Positions 50,549 through 59,732 of a DNA stretch of 64,000 bases are shown here, in pieces. Position 1 is the stretch's first letter; every line of letters starts with the position of its first letter. Source of the DNA: CALBPI01 sp039027435 (GTDB taxonomy: Bacteria; Pseudomonadota; Gammaproteobacteria; Steroidobacterales; Woeseiaceae). Position numbers and translations under genes: made by a program. The notes below the pieces were generated by a model, which worked only from the letters and a program-made list of their open reading frames with translations, had not been told where the DNA came from and ran no database searches. Location of the stretch: positions 67,335 through 131,334 of the forward strand of contig JBCCKF010000011.1 in NCBI GenBank assembly GCA_039027435.1, written 5' to 3'.

Positions 50549-51271
50549 ATGAACAAACCGAGAATGGTTTTGAAGACCGCCTCATCAGGGCGCTCGAGGG
50601 CATTGCTCGCGATCGTCTTTGTTGCGGTCATGGGTGGCGGCTACCTGCTATACGAGATGGGTCGCTTTCATGCGGGGTTTAATCGATTCGCCAGCGCTGA
50701 GGAAATCGAAACGCTGGAGGCGAAGATTCTGCGTCTCGAGACCGAAAACCGCGAACTGAACGAGCAGCGTGTTCGGCTGGAGACCTTGTCCAAGACCGAG
50801 CAGGAAACCTATCGCGAGGTTGGCGGTACGCTGCGCGAATTGCAGGGGAAGATTCAGGAACAGCGCGAGGCCATCGCGTTCTACCGAGGCATTATCTCGC
50901 CTGGTGAGAGCGAAAGCGGACTGCGGATCCAGGATTTGCAGGTCGTTAGAGGCTCAGAGGAAGCTCGCTATAACCTGCGTATGGTGCTGGTGCAGGTGAA
51001 GCAACACCACCGCCAGGTCTACGGTAAGGTTGAGATCACGGTGGATGGTGCACGGGACGGCGAGCGTGTTTCCTTGCCGTTGGCTTCACTGCTGCCCGAG
51101 GGTAATAGCGCCAAATGGAACTACGGCTTCCGGTACTTTCAGGACTTTGACCGCGAACTCGAGTTGCCTGAGGGCTTTCGTCCGGAGAAAATCAACGTCG
51201 AACTCGCACCGAGTGGCCGCGGCAATCAGGGCATTCGCCAGACCTTTGATTGGTCGACGGCGAGCGGCTGA
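50549..51271 (+). CDS. DUF6776-type membrane-anchored coiled-coil protein
   Basis: A 240-residue protein with a single membrane span at about residues 17-36 (Ala-Leu-Leu-Ala-Ile-Val-Phe-Val-Ala-Val-Met-Gly-Gly-Gly). A coiled coil follows at about residues 50-115 (Glu-Thr-Leu-Glu-Ala-Lys-Ile-Leu-Arg-Leu-Glu-Thr-Glu-Asn). The remaining periplasmic domain (about 125-235) is beta-rich with Tyr-Asn-Leu-Arg-Met-Val-Leu-Val-Gln-Val and Arg-Tyr-Phe-Gln-Asp-Phe. It resembles the DUF6776 family. It is followed 51 bp later by a bactofilin gene, so the two may act together in cell-envelope organisation. Confidence 0.8.
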   Translation: MNKPRMVLKTASSGRSRALLAIVFVAVMGGGYLLYEMGRFHAGFNRFASAEEIETLEAKILRLETENRELNEQRVRLETLSKTEQETYREVGGTLRELQGKIQEQREAIAFYRGIISPGESESGLRIQDLQVVRGSEEARYNLRMVLVQVKQHHRQVYGKVEITVDGARDGERVSLPLASLLPEGNSAKWNYGFRYFQDFDRELELPEGFRPEKINVELAPSGRGNQGIRQTFDWSTASG

Positions 51272-51322
51272 CGGCGCAGCTTCGATAGCACACACCAATA
51301 ACCCGACACTTAAGGAACATCC

Positions 51323-51733
51323 ATGCTTGGCAGTAAGAAGCGCAAGAATCTCTCGATTGAGACCCTGGTTGGCGCAAGCACGCGTATCGAGGGAGACCTG
51401 AACTTCACGGGTGCCAGTCATGTTGATGGTGTGGTGAACGGCGGCGTTTCGGCTGGAGGCGACAGCGATTCGACGTTGAGCGTCAGCGAACGCGGCGAGA
51501 TTCACGGGAATGTGAGTGCGCCCCATGTAGTTTTAAATGGCTTGGTCAAAGGCGATGTCGTCGCACATCAGCGTGTTGAGCTTGGACCGACGGCACGCGT
51601 GATTGGCAACGTCTATTACAACCTGATCGAGATGGCGATTGGGGCGGAAATCAACGGTAAGCTGGTCCACCAGACGGAATCTGGCGCCACGGAACCGGTG
51701 GAATCGCCTGACGGGACGCCGCAAGAGGCTTGA
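51323..51733 (+). CDS. Bactofilin family cytoskeletal protein
   Basis: A 136-residue polymer-forming protein. The core is a beta-helix of short repeats (Thr-Arg-Ile-Glu-Gly-Asp-Leu-Asn-Phe ... Gly-Glu-Ile-His-Gly-Asn-Val ... Gly-Leu-Val-Lys-Gly-Asp-Val ... Ala-Arg-Val-Ile-Gly-Asn-Val-Tyr) and the tail is disordered and acidic. Bactofilins form membrane-associated filaments that position cell-wall enzymes. The N-terminus Leu-Gly-Ser-Lys-Lys-Arg-Lys is basic. The neighbouring DUF6776 membrane protein is a natural candidate partner. Confidence 0.93.
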   Translation: MLGSKKRKNLSIETLVGASTRIEGDLNFTGASHVDGVVNGGVSAGGDSDSTLSVSERGEIHGNVSAPHVVLNGLVKGDVVAHQRVELGPTARVIGNVYYNLIEMAIGAEINGKLVHQTESGATEPVESPDGTPQEA

Positions 51734-51791
51734 GAACCGGCTTTTTGCTACCATCTCCTGAACTAGGGACAAGTCTTCTGAGGTAACTGCG

Positions 51792-52157
51792 GTGACGGTA
51801 CACACACAAAATCCTGGCGATATGCCGGCGGCTCCGCTGGTGTTCACTCAGTCCGCCGCTTCCAAGGTGGGACAGCTGCTGGCGGAAGAAGAAAACCCCG
51901 AACTCAAACTCCGGGTGTTCATCAGTGGTGGTGGTTGTTCTGGTTTCCAGTACGGCTTTACCTTCGATGAGAATCTTGAGGATGGCGACATGACCGTCGA
52001 GAAGGACGGCGTCACGCTGGTGGTCGACCCGATGAGTGTTCAGTATCTGATCGGGGCAGAGATCGACTACAAAGAAGATCTCGAAGGCGCCCAGTTCATC
52101 ATTCGTAACCCGAACGCCACCACCACCTGTGGTTGCGGATCCTCTTTCTCCGTCTGA
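51792..52157 (+). CDS. erpA: Iron-sulfur cluster insertion protein ErpA
   Basis: A 121-residue A-type carrier delivering Fe-S clusters to apoproteins. The three cluster cysteines are in Gly-Gly-Gly-Cys-Ser-Gly-Phe-Gln-Tyr-Gly-Phe and the C-terminal Thr-Thr-Thr-Cys-Gly-Cys-Gly-Ser-Ser-Phe. The combination with Met-Ser-Val-Gln-Tyr-Leu and the length points to ErpA rather than IscA. The start is a GTG with GAGG upstream. Its end overlaps the Ppx/GppA start by 29 bp. Confidence 0.94.
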   Translation: MTVHTQNPGDMPAAPLVFTQSAASKVGQLLAEEENPELKLRVFISGGGCSGFQYGFTFDENLEDGDMTVEKDGVTLVVDPMSVQYLIGAEIDYKEDLEGAQFIIRNPNATTTCGCGSSFSV

Positions 52158-53682
52158 GAACGAGGGTGGCCAGAGCGCGGCGACGTCCGAAGGCGTCATC
52201 GCAGCGGTAGACCTCGGCTCCAATAGCTTCCACATGGTGGTGGCTGAGCTGCGGCATGGGCAGCTCACCATCATCGATCGCCTGCGCGAATCGGTTCGCC
52301 TCGCAGAAGGCCTTAAGGCGAATGGCGGACTCGCACCGCGATCGCGTCAACGAGCTTTGGACTGCCTGGATCGGTTCGGCGAGCGTTTGCGCGAAATGCA
52401 GGCCTCGCGCGTGCGAGCGGTAGGCACCAATACACTGCGACGTGTTCGCGACGATGCTGGCTTTCGCGATGCTGCCGAGCGGGCGCTCGGCCATCCGATC
52501 GATATCATTGCTGGGGTTGAAGAAGCCCGCCTGATTTATCTGGGTGTTGCCCACAGTTTGCCTCCGAGCGACGGTCGACGGCTGGTGATCGATATCGGCG
52601 GCGGCAGCACGGAGCTGATCGTCGGCGAGGGTCTCGAAGCAAAGGCGCTCAAGAGTCTCGGTATGGGTTGTGTGCGACATACCGAGGGTTATTTCCCGGA
52701 AGGCATTATCGACGCTGAGCGGTTTGCGGCCGCGCGTACCGCGGCACAGCTAAAACTCAGACCGATCAAGGCGGCGTATCGCGAAGCCGGCTGGGACTCG
52801 GCGATCGGTGCCTCCGGAACGATTCGTTCTACGGTGCGAGTTGCTAAAGCCCTCGGGTTGGTGTCGGGAGACTCGCCGATGACGGTAGCTCATGTCGAAC
52901 ACCTCATTGAGAAAGTGATCGAAGCGGGCAGCATCGAACGCCTTTCAATGCCAGAGCTGAGTGCGCGCCGTGCGCAGGTTTGGCCCGGTGGGCTTGCCAT
53001 CCTGGTGGAAGTGATGCGCACGCTGATGATCGATTCCCTGGAGCCTTCTGATGGCGCCTTGCGTGAAGGCGTGCTGTATGACCTCGTTGGACGTTTGCGT
53101 CATTCCGACGCGAGAGTCAGAAGTGTTGTGGCATTGGGTGAGCGCTATCACGTCGATCAGGCGCAGGCTTCCCAGGTGAAGGACACCGCTGAGATGTTGC
53201 TCGCGCAAGCGGATGATGCGTTGGGCATGGATGCACAAAAAGCGACGCAGTTTGTGCGCTGGGCTGGTCATCTGCACGAGATCGGGCTCGACATCGCCCA
53301 TGCTGACTATCACCTGCACGGTGCCTACGTTGTGGCTAATGCCGACTTACCTGGCTTCCCGGCAGGTGAGCAGCAGCTACTCTCTTTTTTGATTGCGAAT
53401 CAGCGCAAGCGCCTCAGCGAGGGCGCCTCGGCACTGAGGGGCTTGGCCCACTCGGATAGCGCACGCCTGATTGCAGTGATGTTGCGTCTATCGGTACTGC
53501 TCAACCGGAATCGCAGCGCTGCACCGTTGCCGGATATCCGATTGCGCGTTCTCGACCGAAAAATTGAGCTGACGTTCCCCGCCGATTGGCTCGTCAACAA
53601 CCCGCTGACTGAGGCGGATATCGTCCGTGAGCAGGATTACCTCGAGGCCTGGGCCTACGAGCTCAAAGTCCTGCGCTGTTGA
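52129..53682 (+). CDS. ppx: Ppx/GppA exopolyphosphatase
   Basis: A 517-residue protein of Ppx length. The actin-like ATPase fold begins Ala-Ala-Val-Asp-Leu-Gly-Ser-Asn-Ser-Phe-His-Met, with Gly-Thr-Asn-Thr-Leu-Arg, Asp-Ile-Gly-Gly-Gly-Ser-Thr-Glu-Leu-Ile and the C-terminal HD-like domain (Gly-His-Leu-His-Glu-Ile-Gly-Leu-Asp). It releases phosphate from polyphosphate ends; guanosine pentaphosphate hydrolysis is possible. The first in-frame start is GTG 52129, inside erpA. It is convergent with ppk1, the two TGA stops abutting as TGATCA. Confidence 0.93.
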   Translation: MVADPLSPSENEGGQSAATSEGVIAAVDLGSNSFHMVVAELRHGQLTIIDRLRESVRLAEGLKANGGLAPRSRQRALDCLDRFGERLREMQASRVRAVGTNTLRRVRDDAGFRDAAERALGHPIDIIAGVEEARLIYLGVAHSLPPSDGRRLVIDIGGGSTELIVGEGLEAKALKSLGMGCVRHTEGYFPEGIIDAERFAAARTAAQLKLRPIKAAYREAGWDSAIGASGTIRSTVRVAKALGLVSGDSPMTVAHVEHLIEKVIEAGSIERLSMPELSARRAQVWPGGLAILVEVMRTLMIDSLEPSDGALREGVLYDLVGRLRHSDARVRSVVALGERYHVDQAQASQVKDTAEMLLAQADDALGMDAQKATQFVRWAGHLHEIGLDIAHADYHLHGAYVVANADLPGFPAGEQQLLSFLIANQRKRLSEGASALRGLAHSDSARLIAVMLRLSVLLNRNRSAAPLPDIRLRVLDRKIELTFPADWLVNNPLTEADIVREQDYLEAWAYELKVLRC

Positions 53683-55830
53683 TCAAACCTGCGCGCCGTA
53701 GCGCGTTAGCAACTCGAGTTGTGCCGATAATGGTGGACGATCGGGTCCGGGTCGCAGCCGCTCGTAACGTCCGTCCGGCAACATCTCCCACGCGCCGAGC
53801 GTATCGTCTAGATAGAGCTGCAAATCTTCATTGATGCGATTGATGTGAGACTTCCTGCGCACAGGGAAACAGGTCTCGATGCGCCGGAAGAAATTTCGAT
53901 CCATCCAGTCTGCGCTGCCAAGCAACAAGACCTGACGACCGTTGTTGTGGAAACTGTACACGCGAGAGTGCTCGAGGAATCTGCCGATGATCGAACGTAC
54001 TCGAATGTTCTCGGAGAGTCCGGGTACCCCCGGTCTCAGGATGCAGATGCCACGTACGATCAGATCGATCTGCACGCCTGCATTGGACGCGGCGTAGAGC
54101 GCGCTGATAATTCGCGGCTCAATCAGCGAGTTGATTTTCGCCGCGATCCTTGCGGGTTTGCCTGCCAGGGCATTGCGACGTTCCCGGCGAATATACTTCA
54201 GCAATTGGGTATGCAGCTCGAACGGCGAACTCAGCAGCTTACGGTTGCCGCCCACGTTGGTGAGACTGGATAGGCGCATGAAGAGGTTGTGAACGTCCTG
54301 GCCAACGTCGTCCGCGGCGGTGAGTAGTCCGTAGTCGGTATACAGACGGGTAGTCTTGGGGTGGTAGTTGCCGGTGCCAAGGTGCACATAGCGTTTCAGT
54401 GCATCGCCTTCCCGGCGCACAATCAGAAGCATCTTTGCGTGCGTCTTGTAGCCAAGGACGCCGAAAATCACGTGCGCACCTGCCTCCTGGAGTCGCGACG
54501 ACAGTGCAATGTTGGCAGCCTCGTCAAAGCGTGCCATGAGTTCCACGACGACCGTGACTTCCTTGCCTGCGCGCGCTGCGGCGACCAGGTGGTCCACTAC
54601 CGGGGATTGTGGGCCAGTCCGGTACAGGGTTTGTTTGATCGCGAGCACGTCTGGATCCGCTGCCGCTGCAGCCAATAAATCAATGACCGGCGCAAAGCTC
54701 TGGAACGGGTGGTGTAGCAGAACGTCTTTCTTGGCGATGGCCTCGAACGGGTTTTCCGCCACCATCAGAACTTCCGGAACGCCCGGCGTGAATGGCTGGA
54801 ACTTCAGCTCAGCGCGCTGCGACGTGTCGGCGATCATCATGAGTCGGTTCAGGTTGACTGGCCCGCGCACGCGATACAGATCCGATTCGTCGAGCTCGAA
54901 GTGATCCAGTAGGAACGTGCTGAGCTCCTCCGGACATTGGTGGTCAACCTCGAGGCGGACTGCGGCACCGTAGCGACTCGCTGCGAGCTCGCCTTCGAGG
55001 ACGCGAATGAGGTCATCGACTTCCTCATCGTCGACGTACAAATCGCCATTGCGGGTGACACGGAATTGATAACACCCATCGATGTTCAGTCCGGGAAACA
55101 GCTCTTCAACGAATTGGTGAATGACGGACGACAAAAACACATAGTCTTCGTCGCCGCACCCTTCGATTTCGGATGGCACCCGGATCAGTCTGGGTAGTGA
55201 ACGAGGTGCCTGCACCAATCCACGATGTCGGCGCCGTCCATACACGTCGCGTCCACGCAGACCCACGATGAAGTTCAGACTCTTGTTCAGGATCTGGGGA
55301 AAGGGGCGCGATGGGTCCAGGGTCAGCGGTGTGAGTACCGGAACAACCTGTTCGTGGAAGTAGTCATGTAGCCACTCCCGCTGTGCATCGTTCCAGGTGG
55401 AGCGACGCAGGAAGCGGATGCCCGCTGCACTGAGTGCCGGCAGCAACGTGTCGTTCAACTCCCGGTACTGTGCCTCGACGAGCTGGTGCGCCTCGTCCGA
55501 TACTGCGCGCAGCACCTCTTCCGCGGTGCGTTTGTCGGGACCGGGCGGCGAGGCGTTGATTTCCTTGCGTTGCTTGAGACCGGCAACGCGGATCTCGAAA
55601 AACTCATCGAGATTGGTGCACGAGATGCAGAGGTAGCGCAGTCGCTCCAGCAGCGGAATCTTGTCGTCGGCAGCTTGAGCCAGGACCCGCCAGTTGAATT
55701 TCAACAATCCGAGTTCGCGGTTGTAGAAGTGCTCCGGCTGCGCCAGCGCAGCTTCCGCTGTGGCCGAGGATTCGGGGTGCCTCTCCTTGTCGGGAGACCT
55801 TGTAGACGGTTTGTGCTCAAGCTCATTCAT
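53683..55830 (-). CDS. ppk1: Polyphosphate kinase 1
   Basis: A 715-residue enzyme that makes polyphosphate from ATP at the inner membrane. The start is placed at ATG 55830 (Met-Asn-Glu-Leu-Glu-His); the frame runs to 55947 over anmK. The N-terminal domain begins Phe-Tyr-Asn-Arg-Glu-Leu-Gly-Leu-Leu-Lys-Phe-Asn. The autophosphorylated His lies in Tyr-Lys-Thr-His-Ala-Lys-Met-Leu-Leu-Ile, and Gly-Thr-Gly-Asn-Tyr-His and Phe-Arg-Arg-Ile-Glu-Thr follow. Opposed to ppx, giving a compact polyphosphate turnover pair. Confidence 0.96.
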   Translation of the reverse strand: MNELEHKPSTRSPDKERHPESSATAEAALAQPEHFYNRELGLLKFNWRVLAQAADDKIPLLERLRYLCISCTNLDEFFEIRVAGLKQRKEINASPPGPDKRTAEEVLRAVSDEAHQLVEAQYRELNDTLLPALSAAGIRFLRRSTWNDAQREWLHDYFHEQVVPVLTPLTLDPSRPFPQILNKSLNFIVGLRGRDVYGRRRHRGLVQAPRSLPRLIRVPSEIEGCGDEDYVFLSSVIHQFVEELFPGLNIDGCYQFRVTRNGDLYVDDEEVDDLIRVLEGELAASRYGAAVRLEVDHQCPEELSTFLLDHFELDESDLYRVRGPVNLNRLMMIADTSQRAELKFQPFTPGVPEVLMVAENPFEAIAKKDVLLHHPFQSFAPVIDLLAAAAADPDVLAIKQTLYRTGPQSPVVDHLVAAARAGKEVTVVVELMARFDEAANIALSSRLQEAGAHVIFGVLGYKTHAKMLLIVRREGDALKRYVHLGTGNYHPKTTRLYTDYGLLTAADDVGQDVHNLFMRLSSLTNVGGNRKLLSSPFELHTQLLKYIRRERRNALAGKPARIAAKINSLIEPRIISALYAASNAGVQIDLIVRGICILRPGVPGLSENIRVRSIIGRFLEHSRVYSFHNNGRQVLLLGSADWMDRNFFRRIETCFPVRRKSHINRINEDLQLYLDDTLGAWEMLPDGRYERLRPGPDRPPLSAQLELLTRYGAQV

Positions 55831-56980
55831 CGGCTTCCCCCGCCGGTGGCAGATGAATACCGCCAGCAACAATGCGTTGAGTTGCACCCGTGATCGCCCG
55901 ACTGTCGATGGACTGTCGGTGCCATCGCTTCCACCCCAACCACGCAAACAGTGCGGCCTCTACGTAGTCCGGGTCGACACCCCTTTCCGCGGTGGTGCTA
56001 ACGCTTGCCGGTGCGCAGACCTTTTTCAGTCTGGTCATCAGCGTCGCATTGCGGGCGCCTCCGCCACAGATCAACACGCTATCGAAGACGCACTCGCAGT
56101 CAGCGAGGGCGCTGGCAAGCGTGGTTACGGTCAACTCAGAAAGTGTTGCCATAATATCGCGTCTTGCGTTGCGTTGTTGTGACGGGGATTCCAAACCTGC
56201 GGCGGCGAGTGTACTGAGCAGCCACTCGAGATTGAAATACTCTCGCCCGGTACTTTTCGGAAACGGCCGAGCGAAGTAGGCGTCTTTGAGCATGTGTGCG
56301 AGCAGCTGAGGGATCACGCTACCCGATGCGGCGATCTCGCCATTTGCGTCGAAAGGCAGGTCCCATTGTCTAGCGGCCCAGACATCCATAAGTGTGTTTG
56401 CAGGACCGGTATCGAAGCCGATCGTTGGCTCATCCGGTCGAATCAGTGACAGATTGGCAATGCCACCAAGATTGATAATCGCAAGCGTCTCGTCGTCATG
56501 CGGCAACACCGTTTCGTGAAATAGCGGCGCCAGCGGTGCACCTTGACCACCAACCGCGAGGTCGGCCGAGCGGAAGTCGGCGACTACCGGTAGACCCGTC
56601 CGAGCCGCAATGATGGCGGGATCGCCCACTTGAAGCGTGAAAGGTGACGATGCATCTGCGGCGTGGAACAGCGTCTGCCCGTGGCTCGCAACGGCGGTGA
56701 TATGCAGATCGGGGTGGGCCTCGCGCAGCGCATTTGCGGCATCGGCAAAGGCCAACCCCACATCATGATGCAGCTTCCCGGTGGTCGCTACCGTTTGCTC
56801 ATGAGGCGCAGCCAGTGATGCCGCAAGGTGTTGTGCAAGGGTTGGCGGAAAAGCGAAAGTTTTCGCATCAATAACCCGCGTGTTGCTGACATCAAACTGG
56901 ACCAGCGCGGCATCGATGCCATCGCCACTAGTGCCGGAGATCAGTCCAATAAAGACCAGCGGTTCCGATGCATCGATCAT
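55823..56980 (-). CDS. anmK: Anhydro-N-acetylmuramic acid kinase
   Basis: A 385-residue cytoplasmic kinase that phosphorylates 1,6-anhydro-MurNAc while opening its ring, for peptidoglycan recycling. Family motifs are Gly-Leu-Ile-Ser-Gly-Thr-Ser-Gly-Asp-Gly-Ile-Asp-Ala, Ser-His-Gly-Gln-Thr, Phe-Asp-Thr-Gly-Pro-Ala-Asn-Thr-Leu-Met-Asp and Cys-Gly-Gly-Gly-Ala-Arg-Asn. The common Met in the first motif (Gly-Thr-Ser-Met-Asp) is Gly here. It works downstream of AmpD (35.5 kb). It overlaps ppk1 by 8 bp and follows the M23 gene by 11 bp. Confidence 0.95.
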   Translation of the reverse strand: MIDASEPLVFIGLISGTSGDGIDAALVQFDVSNTRVIDAKTFAFPPTLAQHLAASLAAPHEQTVATTGKLHHDVGLAFADAANALREAHPDLHITAVASHGQTLFHAADASSPFTLQVGDPAIIAARTGLPVVADFRSADLAVGGQGAPLAPLFHETVLPHDDETLAIINLGGIANLSLIRPDEPTIGFDTGPANTLMDVWAARQWDLPFDANGEIAASGSVIPQLLAHMLKDAYFARPFPKSTGREYFNLEWLLSTLAAAGLESPSQQRNARRDIMATLSELTVTTLASALADCECVFDSVLICGGGARNATLMTRLKKVCAPASVSTTAERGVDPDYVEAALFAWLGWKRWHRQSIDSRAITGATQRIVAGGIHLPPAGEADE

Positions 56981-56991
56981 CGGGAAACCGA

Positions 56992-58407
56992 CTACAGACG
57001 GGCCGACGGCTCGTCAGTGGATTTCGCAAGCTGCGTGCGTCGATACCTTTCCAGCTCAGCCAGCAGCGGTGTGCTTACCCGCTCAAAGTCTTCGCGTTGC
57101 GACGGATCGATTGGATCTGCTTTCGGCAGTTTCACAGTCCTCGGGTTTCGGTGCACACCGTTGACGCGGTATTCGTAGTGCAGGTGTGGCCCCGTGACCA
57201 TACCGGTCTTGCCGAGATAGCCGATCACCTGACCCTGTCGAACACGCTGGCCGGTGCGTTGCCCGCGCCGGAAGTTATTCAGGTGGGCGTATAACGTCGA
57301 GATGTTGCCGCCGTGCTCGAGGATCACGACGTTGCCGTAGCCGCGTTGCTGGCCACGAAACACAATCTTGCCGTCGCCCGCAGCCTTGATTTCAGTGCCG
57401 ATCGGCGCGGCGTAGTCAACACCGCGGTGCGGACGTACACGGTTGAGGACCGGGTGCAGTCGATTCGGATTGAACTGTGAGCTGATGCGGTTGAAATCGA
57501 CAGGGGCGCGCAAGAACGCCTTACGCACACTGCGGCCCTCTGCATCGAAATAGTCGCTCCGTCCGGCCGCCGAAACATAACGGATGGCCTTGAAAGATTC
57601 GCCGCGGTTGATGAATTCAGCAGCCACAATCTCGCCGTCTGCAACTTTTTCGCCGTCTTGCCACTTCTCCTCGTACATCACGAGATATTCATCACCGACG
57701 CGAATGTCGTAAACGAAGTCGATGTCCCAGGCGAAGATACCTGCGACGTTCATGATGACCCGTTCGGAAATGCCGCTGGCGATGGCCGATTCGAAGAGTG
57801 AGGTTTCGATAACGCCATGGCGAATACGCTGGCGAATCTCCACCGGGCGTTCGGTCAAGTTCGCAACAAAAGCGCCATCTGCATCACGAGAAACCTCGAG
57901 GGCCTGCTCGATGCCGAGGTTCCTGGTCATAGTCATGACGCGTCCGTTGTCATGCGTGACGATCAACTCGTCGCCCGGTCGCAGCATTCGCAGCGATTCC
58001 TTGGCCGTATCCAGCGACGCGATGGTCATAAGGTCACCAACGCTCAGGGAGTTCCTGCGGAACAACGCATCGAGGGTATCGCCCGATTTGATGGTGAGCT
58101 CGAGGGTTGCGTATTGCGGCGGGAGGGGTTCGGGTTCAATGACCGGCAGTGTGTCCTCGGCGACGCTCACCTGAGTCTCGCTCAAAGGTGCGGTTTCAGG
58201 TGCACTGATCGTTGGCTCTGTGGCGATCGGCGGTGCAGTAGGCGGCGGCTCGTTATTGAGAACAATCGCGAACGCGACGAGTGCCAGAGAAAACCCCAGC
58301 CCCACGCTAAACCAGGTCAGGTGCTTCGGTAACGGATAGTTACTCGGCGCAGCGGGTCGCACAGGCGTGCTGTAGTCGTGACGAACAGGACTGGATTTAC
58401 GCTGCAA
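56992..58407 (-). CDS. M23-family peptidoglycan DD-endopeptidase (MepM-like)
   Basis: A 471-residue protein with one N-terminal membrane span (about residues 33-50) and a Pro-rich periplasmic linker. A LysM/OapA-like segment (Thr-Leu-Glu-Leu-Thr-Ile-Lys-Ser-Gly-Asp-Thr-Leu) follows near residue 100, then a long helical-beta middle and a C-terminal LytM domain. Zinc ligands are seen in His-Arg-Gly-Val-Asp-Tyr and His-Leu-His-Tyr-Glu. MepM-type enzymes cleave D-Ala-mDAP cross-links so that new wall can be inserted. First gene of M23-anmK-ppk1; divergent from tyrS. Confidence 0.93.
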   Translation of the reverse strand: MQRKSSPVRHDYSTPVRPAAPSNYPLPKHLTWFSVGLGFSLALVAFAIVLNNEPPPTAPPIATEPTISAPETAPLSETQVSVAEDTLPVIEPEPLPPQYATLELTIKSGDTLDALFRRNSLSVGDLMTIASLDTAKESLRMLRPGDELIVTHDNGRVMTMTRNLGIEQALEVSRDADGAFVANLTERPVEIRQRIRHGVIETSLFESAIASGISERVIMNVAGIFAWDIDFVYDIRVGDEYLVMYEEKWQDGEKVADGEIVAAEFINRGESFKAIRYVSAAGRSDYFDAEGRSVRKAFLRAPVDFNRISSQFNPNRLHPVLNRVRPHRGVDYAAPIGTEIKAAGDGKIVFRGQQRGYGNVVILEHGGNISTLYAHLNNFRRGQRTGQRVRQGQVIGYLGKTGMVTGPHLHYEYRVNGVHRNPRTVKLPKADPIDPSQREDFERVSTPLLAELERYRRTQLAKSTDEPSARL

Positions 58408-58529
58408 GGCACTGTTCCTTCGAAAGTTTGCCAGATGCTAAATGCATCGCGCGATTGAGTCAAAAAGGGTCCCGATGGCGCCGATCTCACGTATCATCGC
58501 GAGCGGGACGCTGAAGTACTGCGAGAGAC

Positions 58530-59732
58530 ATGTCTGAAACTGAGCAACTTGCCGAATTGCAGCGCGGCTGCGAGGAGATCCTGCCGGATGGCGGGCTCGC
58601 CAAGCGCCTTGCGACGGGGAAGCCGCTGAAGATCAAAGCTGGGTTCGATCCCACCGCGCCAGACCTGCACTTGGGGCACACGGTGTTGATCAACAAGCTG
58701 CGGCAATTCCAGCAATTCGGACATGAAGTGATTTTCCTGATCGGCGACTTCACCGGTTTGATCGGAGATCCCACCGGAAAGAACGCGACGCGGCCGCCGC
58801 TTTCGCCGGAAGAAATCGCACAAAACGCTGAGACCTACCAGCAACAGATTTTCAAGATTCTCGACCCGGAGAAGACGCGAATCGCGTTCAATTCGGAGTG
58901 GATGAACGCCATGGGTTCGGCCGGCCTCGTCAAGCTTGCAGCCAGTCATACCGTGGCTCGCATGCTGGAGCGCGACGACTTTTCGAAGCGCTACGCGGCA
59001 GGCCAGCCAATCGCGATCCACGAGTTCTTGTATCCGCTGGTGCAGGGGTACGACTCAGTCGCCCTTCAAGCGGACGTCGAGCTCGGCGGGACCGATCAGA
59101 AATTCAATCTGTTGGTTGGCCGGCAGCTTCAGCAGGACGCTGGCCAGAATCCACAGGTGGTGATGACGCTGCCGTTGCTCGAAGGTTTGGACGGGGTGCA
59201 AAAGATGTCTAAGTCGCTCGGTAACTACGTGGGTATTACCGACGCGCCGGACGAGATGTTCGGCAAGCTCATGTCGATTAGCGACGAGCTGATGTGGCGC
59301 TACTTCGAATTATTGAGCTTTCGTCCGCTCCCTGAAATCGAAACGCTCAAGCAGCGCATCGCGGGCGGTGAGAACCCACGGGATATCAAGTTTGAGCTCG
59401 GCATGGAGATCGTCGCGCGGTTCCACGATGAGACTGTCGCCACAGCGGCGCGCGATGCATTTATTGCCCGCTTTCAGAAGCACGCGATCCCTGATGATTT
59501 GCCGGAAGTTACACTCACCAGCGAGGGCGAGGGCGTCGGTATTGCGCATGCGCTGAAGGCGAGTGGTTTGGTCGCCAGTACCTCCGAGGGCTTTCGCATG
59601 ATCAAGCAGGGCGCGGTCCGCTTGGACAGCGAGCGAATTGAATCCCGGGACGTATCGATCGCGGTGGGCAGTAGCGTTGTCTTGCAGGTTGGGCGACGCA
59701 AGTTCGCCAGGGTCACAGTGAGCGCTGCGTGA
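58530..59732 (+). CDS. tyrS: Tyrosyl-tRNA synthetase
   Basis: A 400-residue class I synthetase of the shorter TyrZ-like type. The nucleotide motif is His-Leu-Gly-His in Pro-Asp-Leu-His-Leu-Gly-His-Thr, and the Lys-Met-Ser-Lys-Ser loop is intact (Gln-Lys-Met-Ser-Lys-Ser-Leu). The S4 RNA-binding domain forms the C-terminus (Gln-Gly-Ala-Val-Arg-Leu-Asp). Normal length; no T-box or other leader structure is visible upstream. Its TGA overlaps the GTG start of the GNAT gene (GTGA). Confidence 0.97.
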   Translation: MSETEQLAELQRGCEEILPDGGLAKRLATGKPLKIKAGFDPTAPDLHLGHTVLINKLRQFQQFGHEVIFLIGDFTGLIGDPTGKNATRPPLSPEEIAQNAETYQQQIFKILDPEKTRIAFNSEWMNAMGSAGLVKLAASHTVARMLERDDFSKRYAAGQPIAIHEFLYPLVQGYDSVALQADVELGGTDQKFNLLVGRQLQQDAGQNPQVVMTLPLLEGLDGVQKMSKSLGNYVGITDAPDEMFGKLMSISDELMWRYFELLSFRPLPEIETLKQRIAGGENPRDIKFELGMEIVARFHDETVATAARDAFIARFQKHAIPDDLPEVTLTSEGEGVGIAHALKASGLVASTSEGFRMIKQGAVRLDSERIESRDVSIAVGSSVVLQVGRRKFARVTVSAA

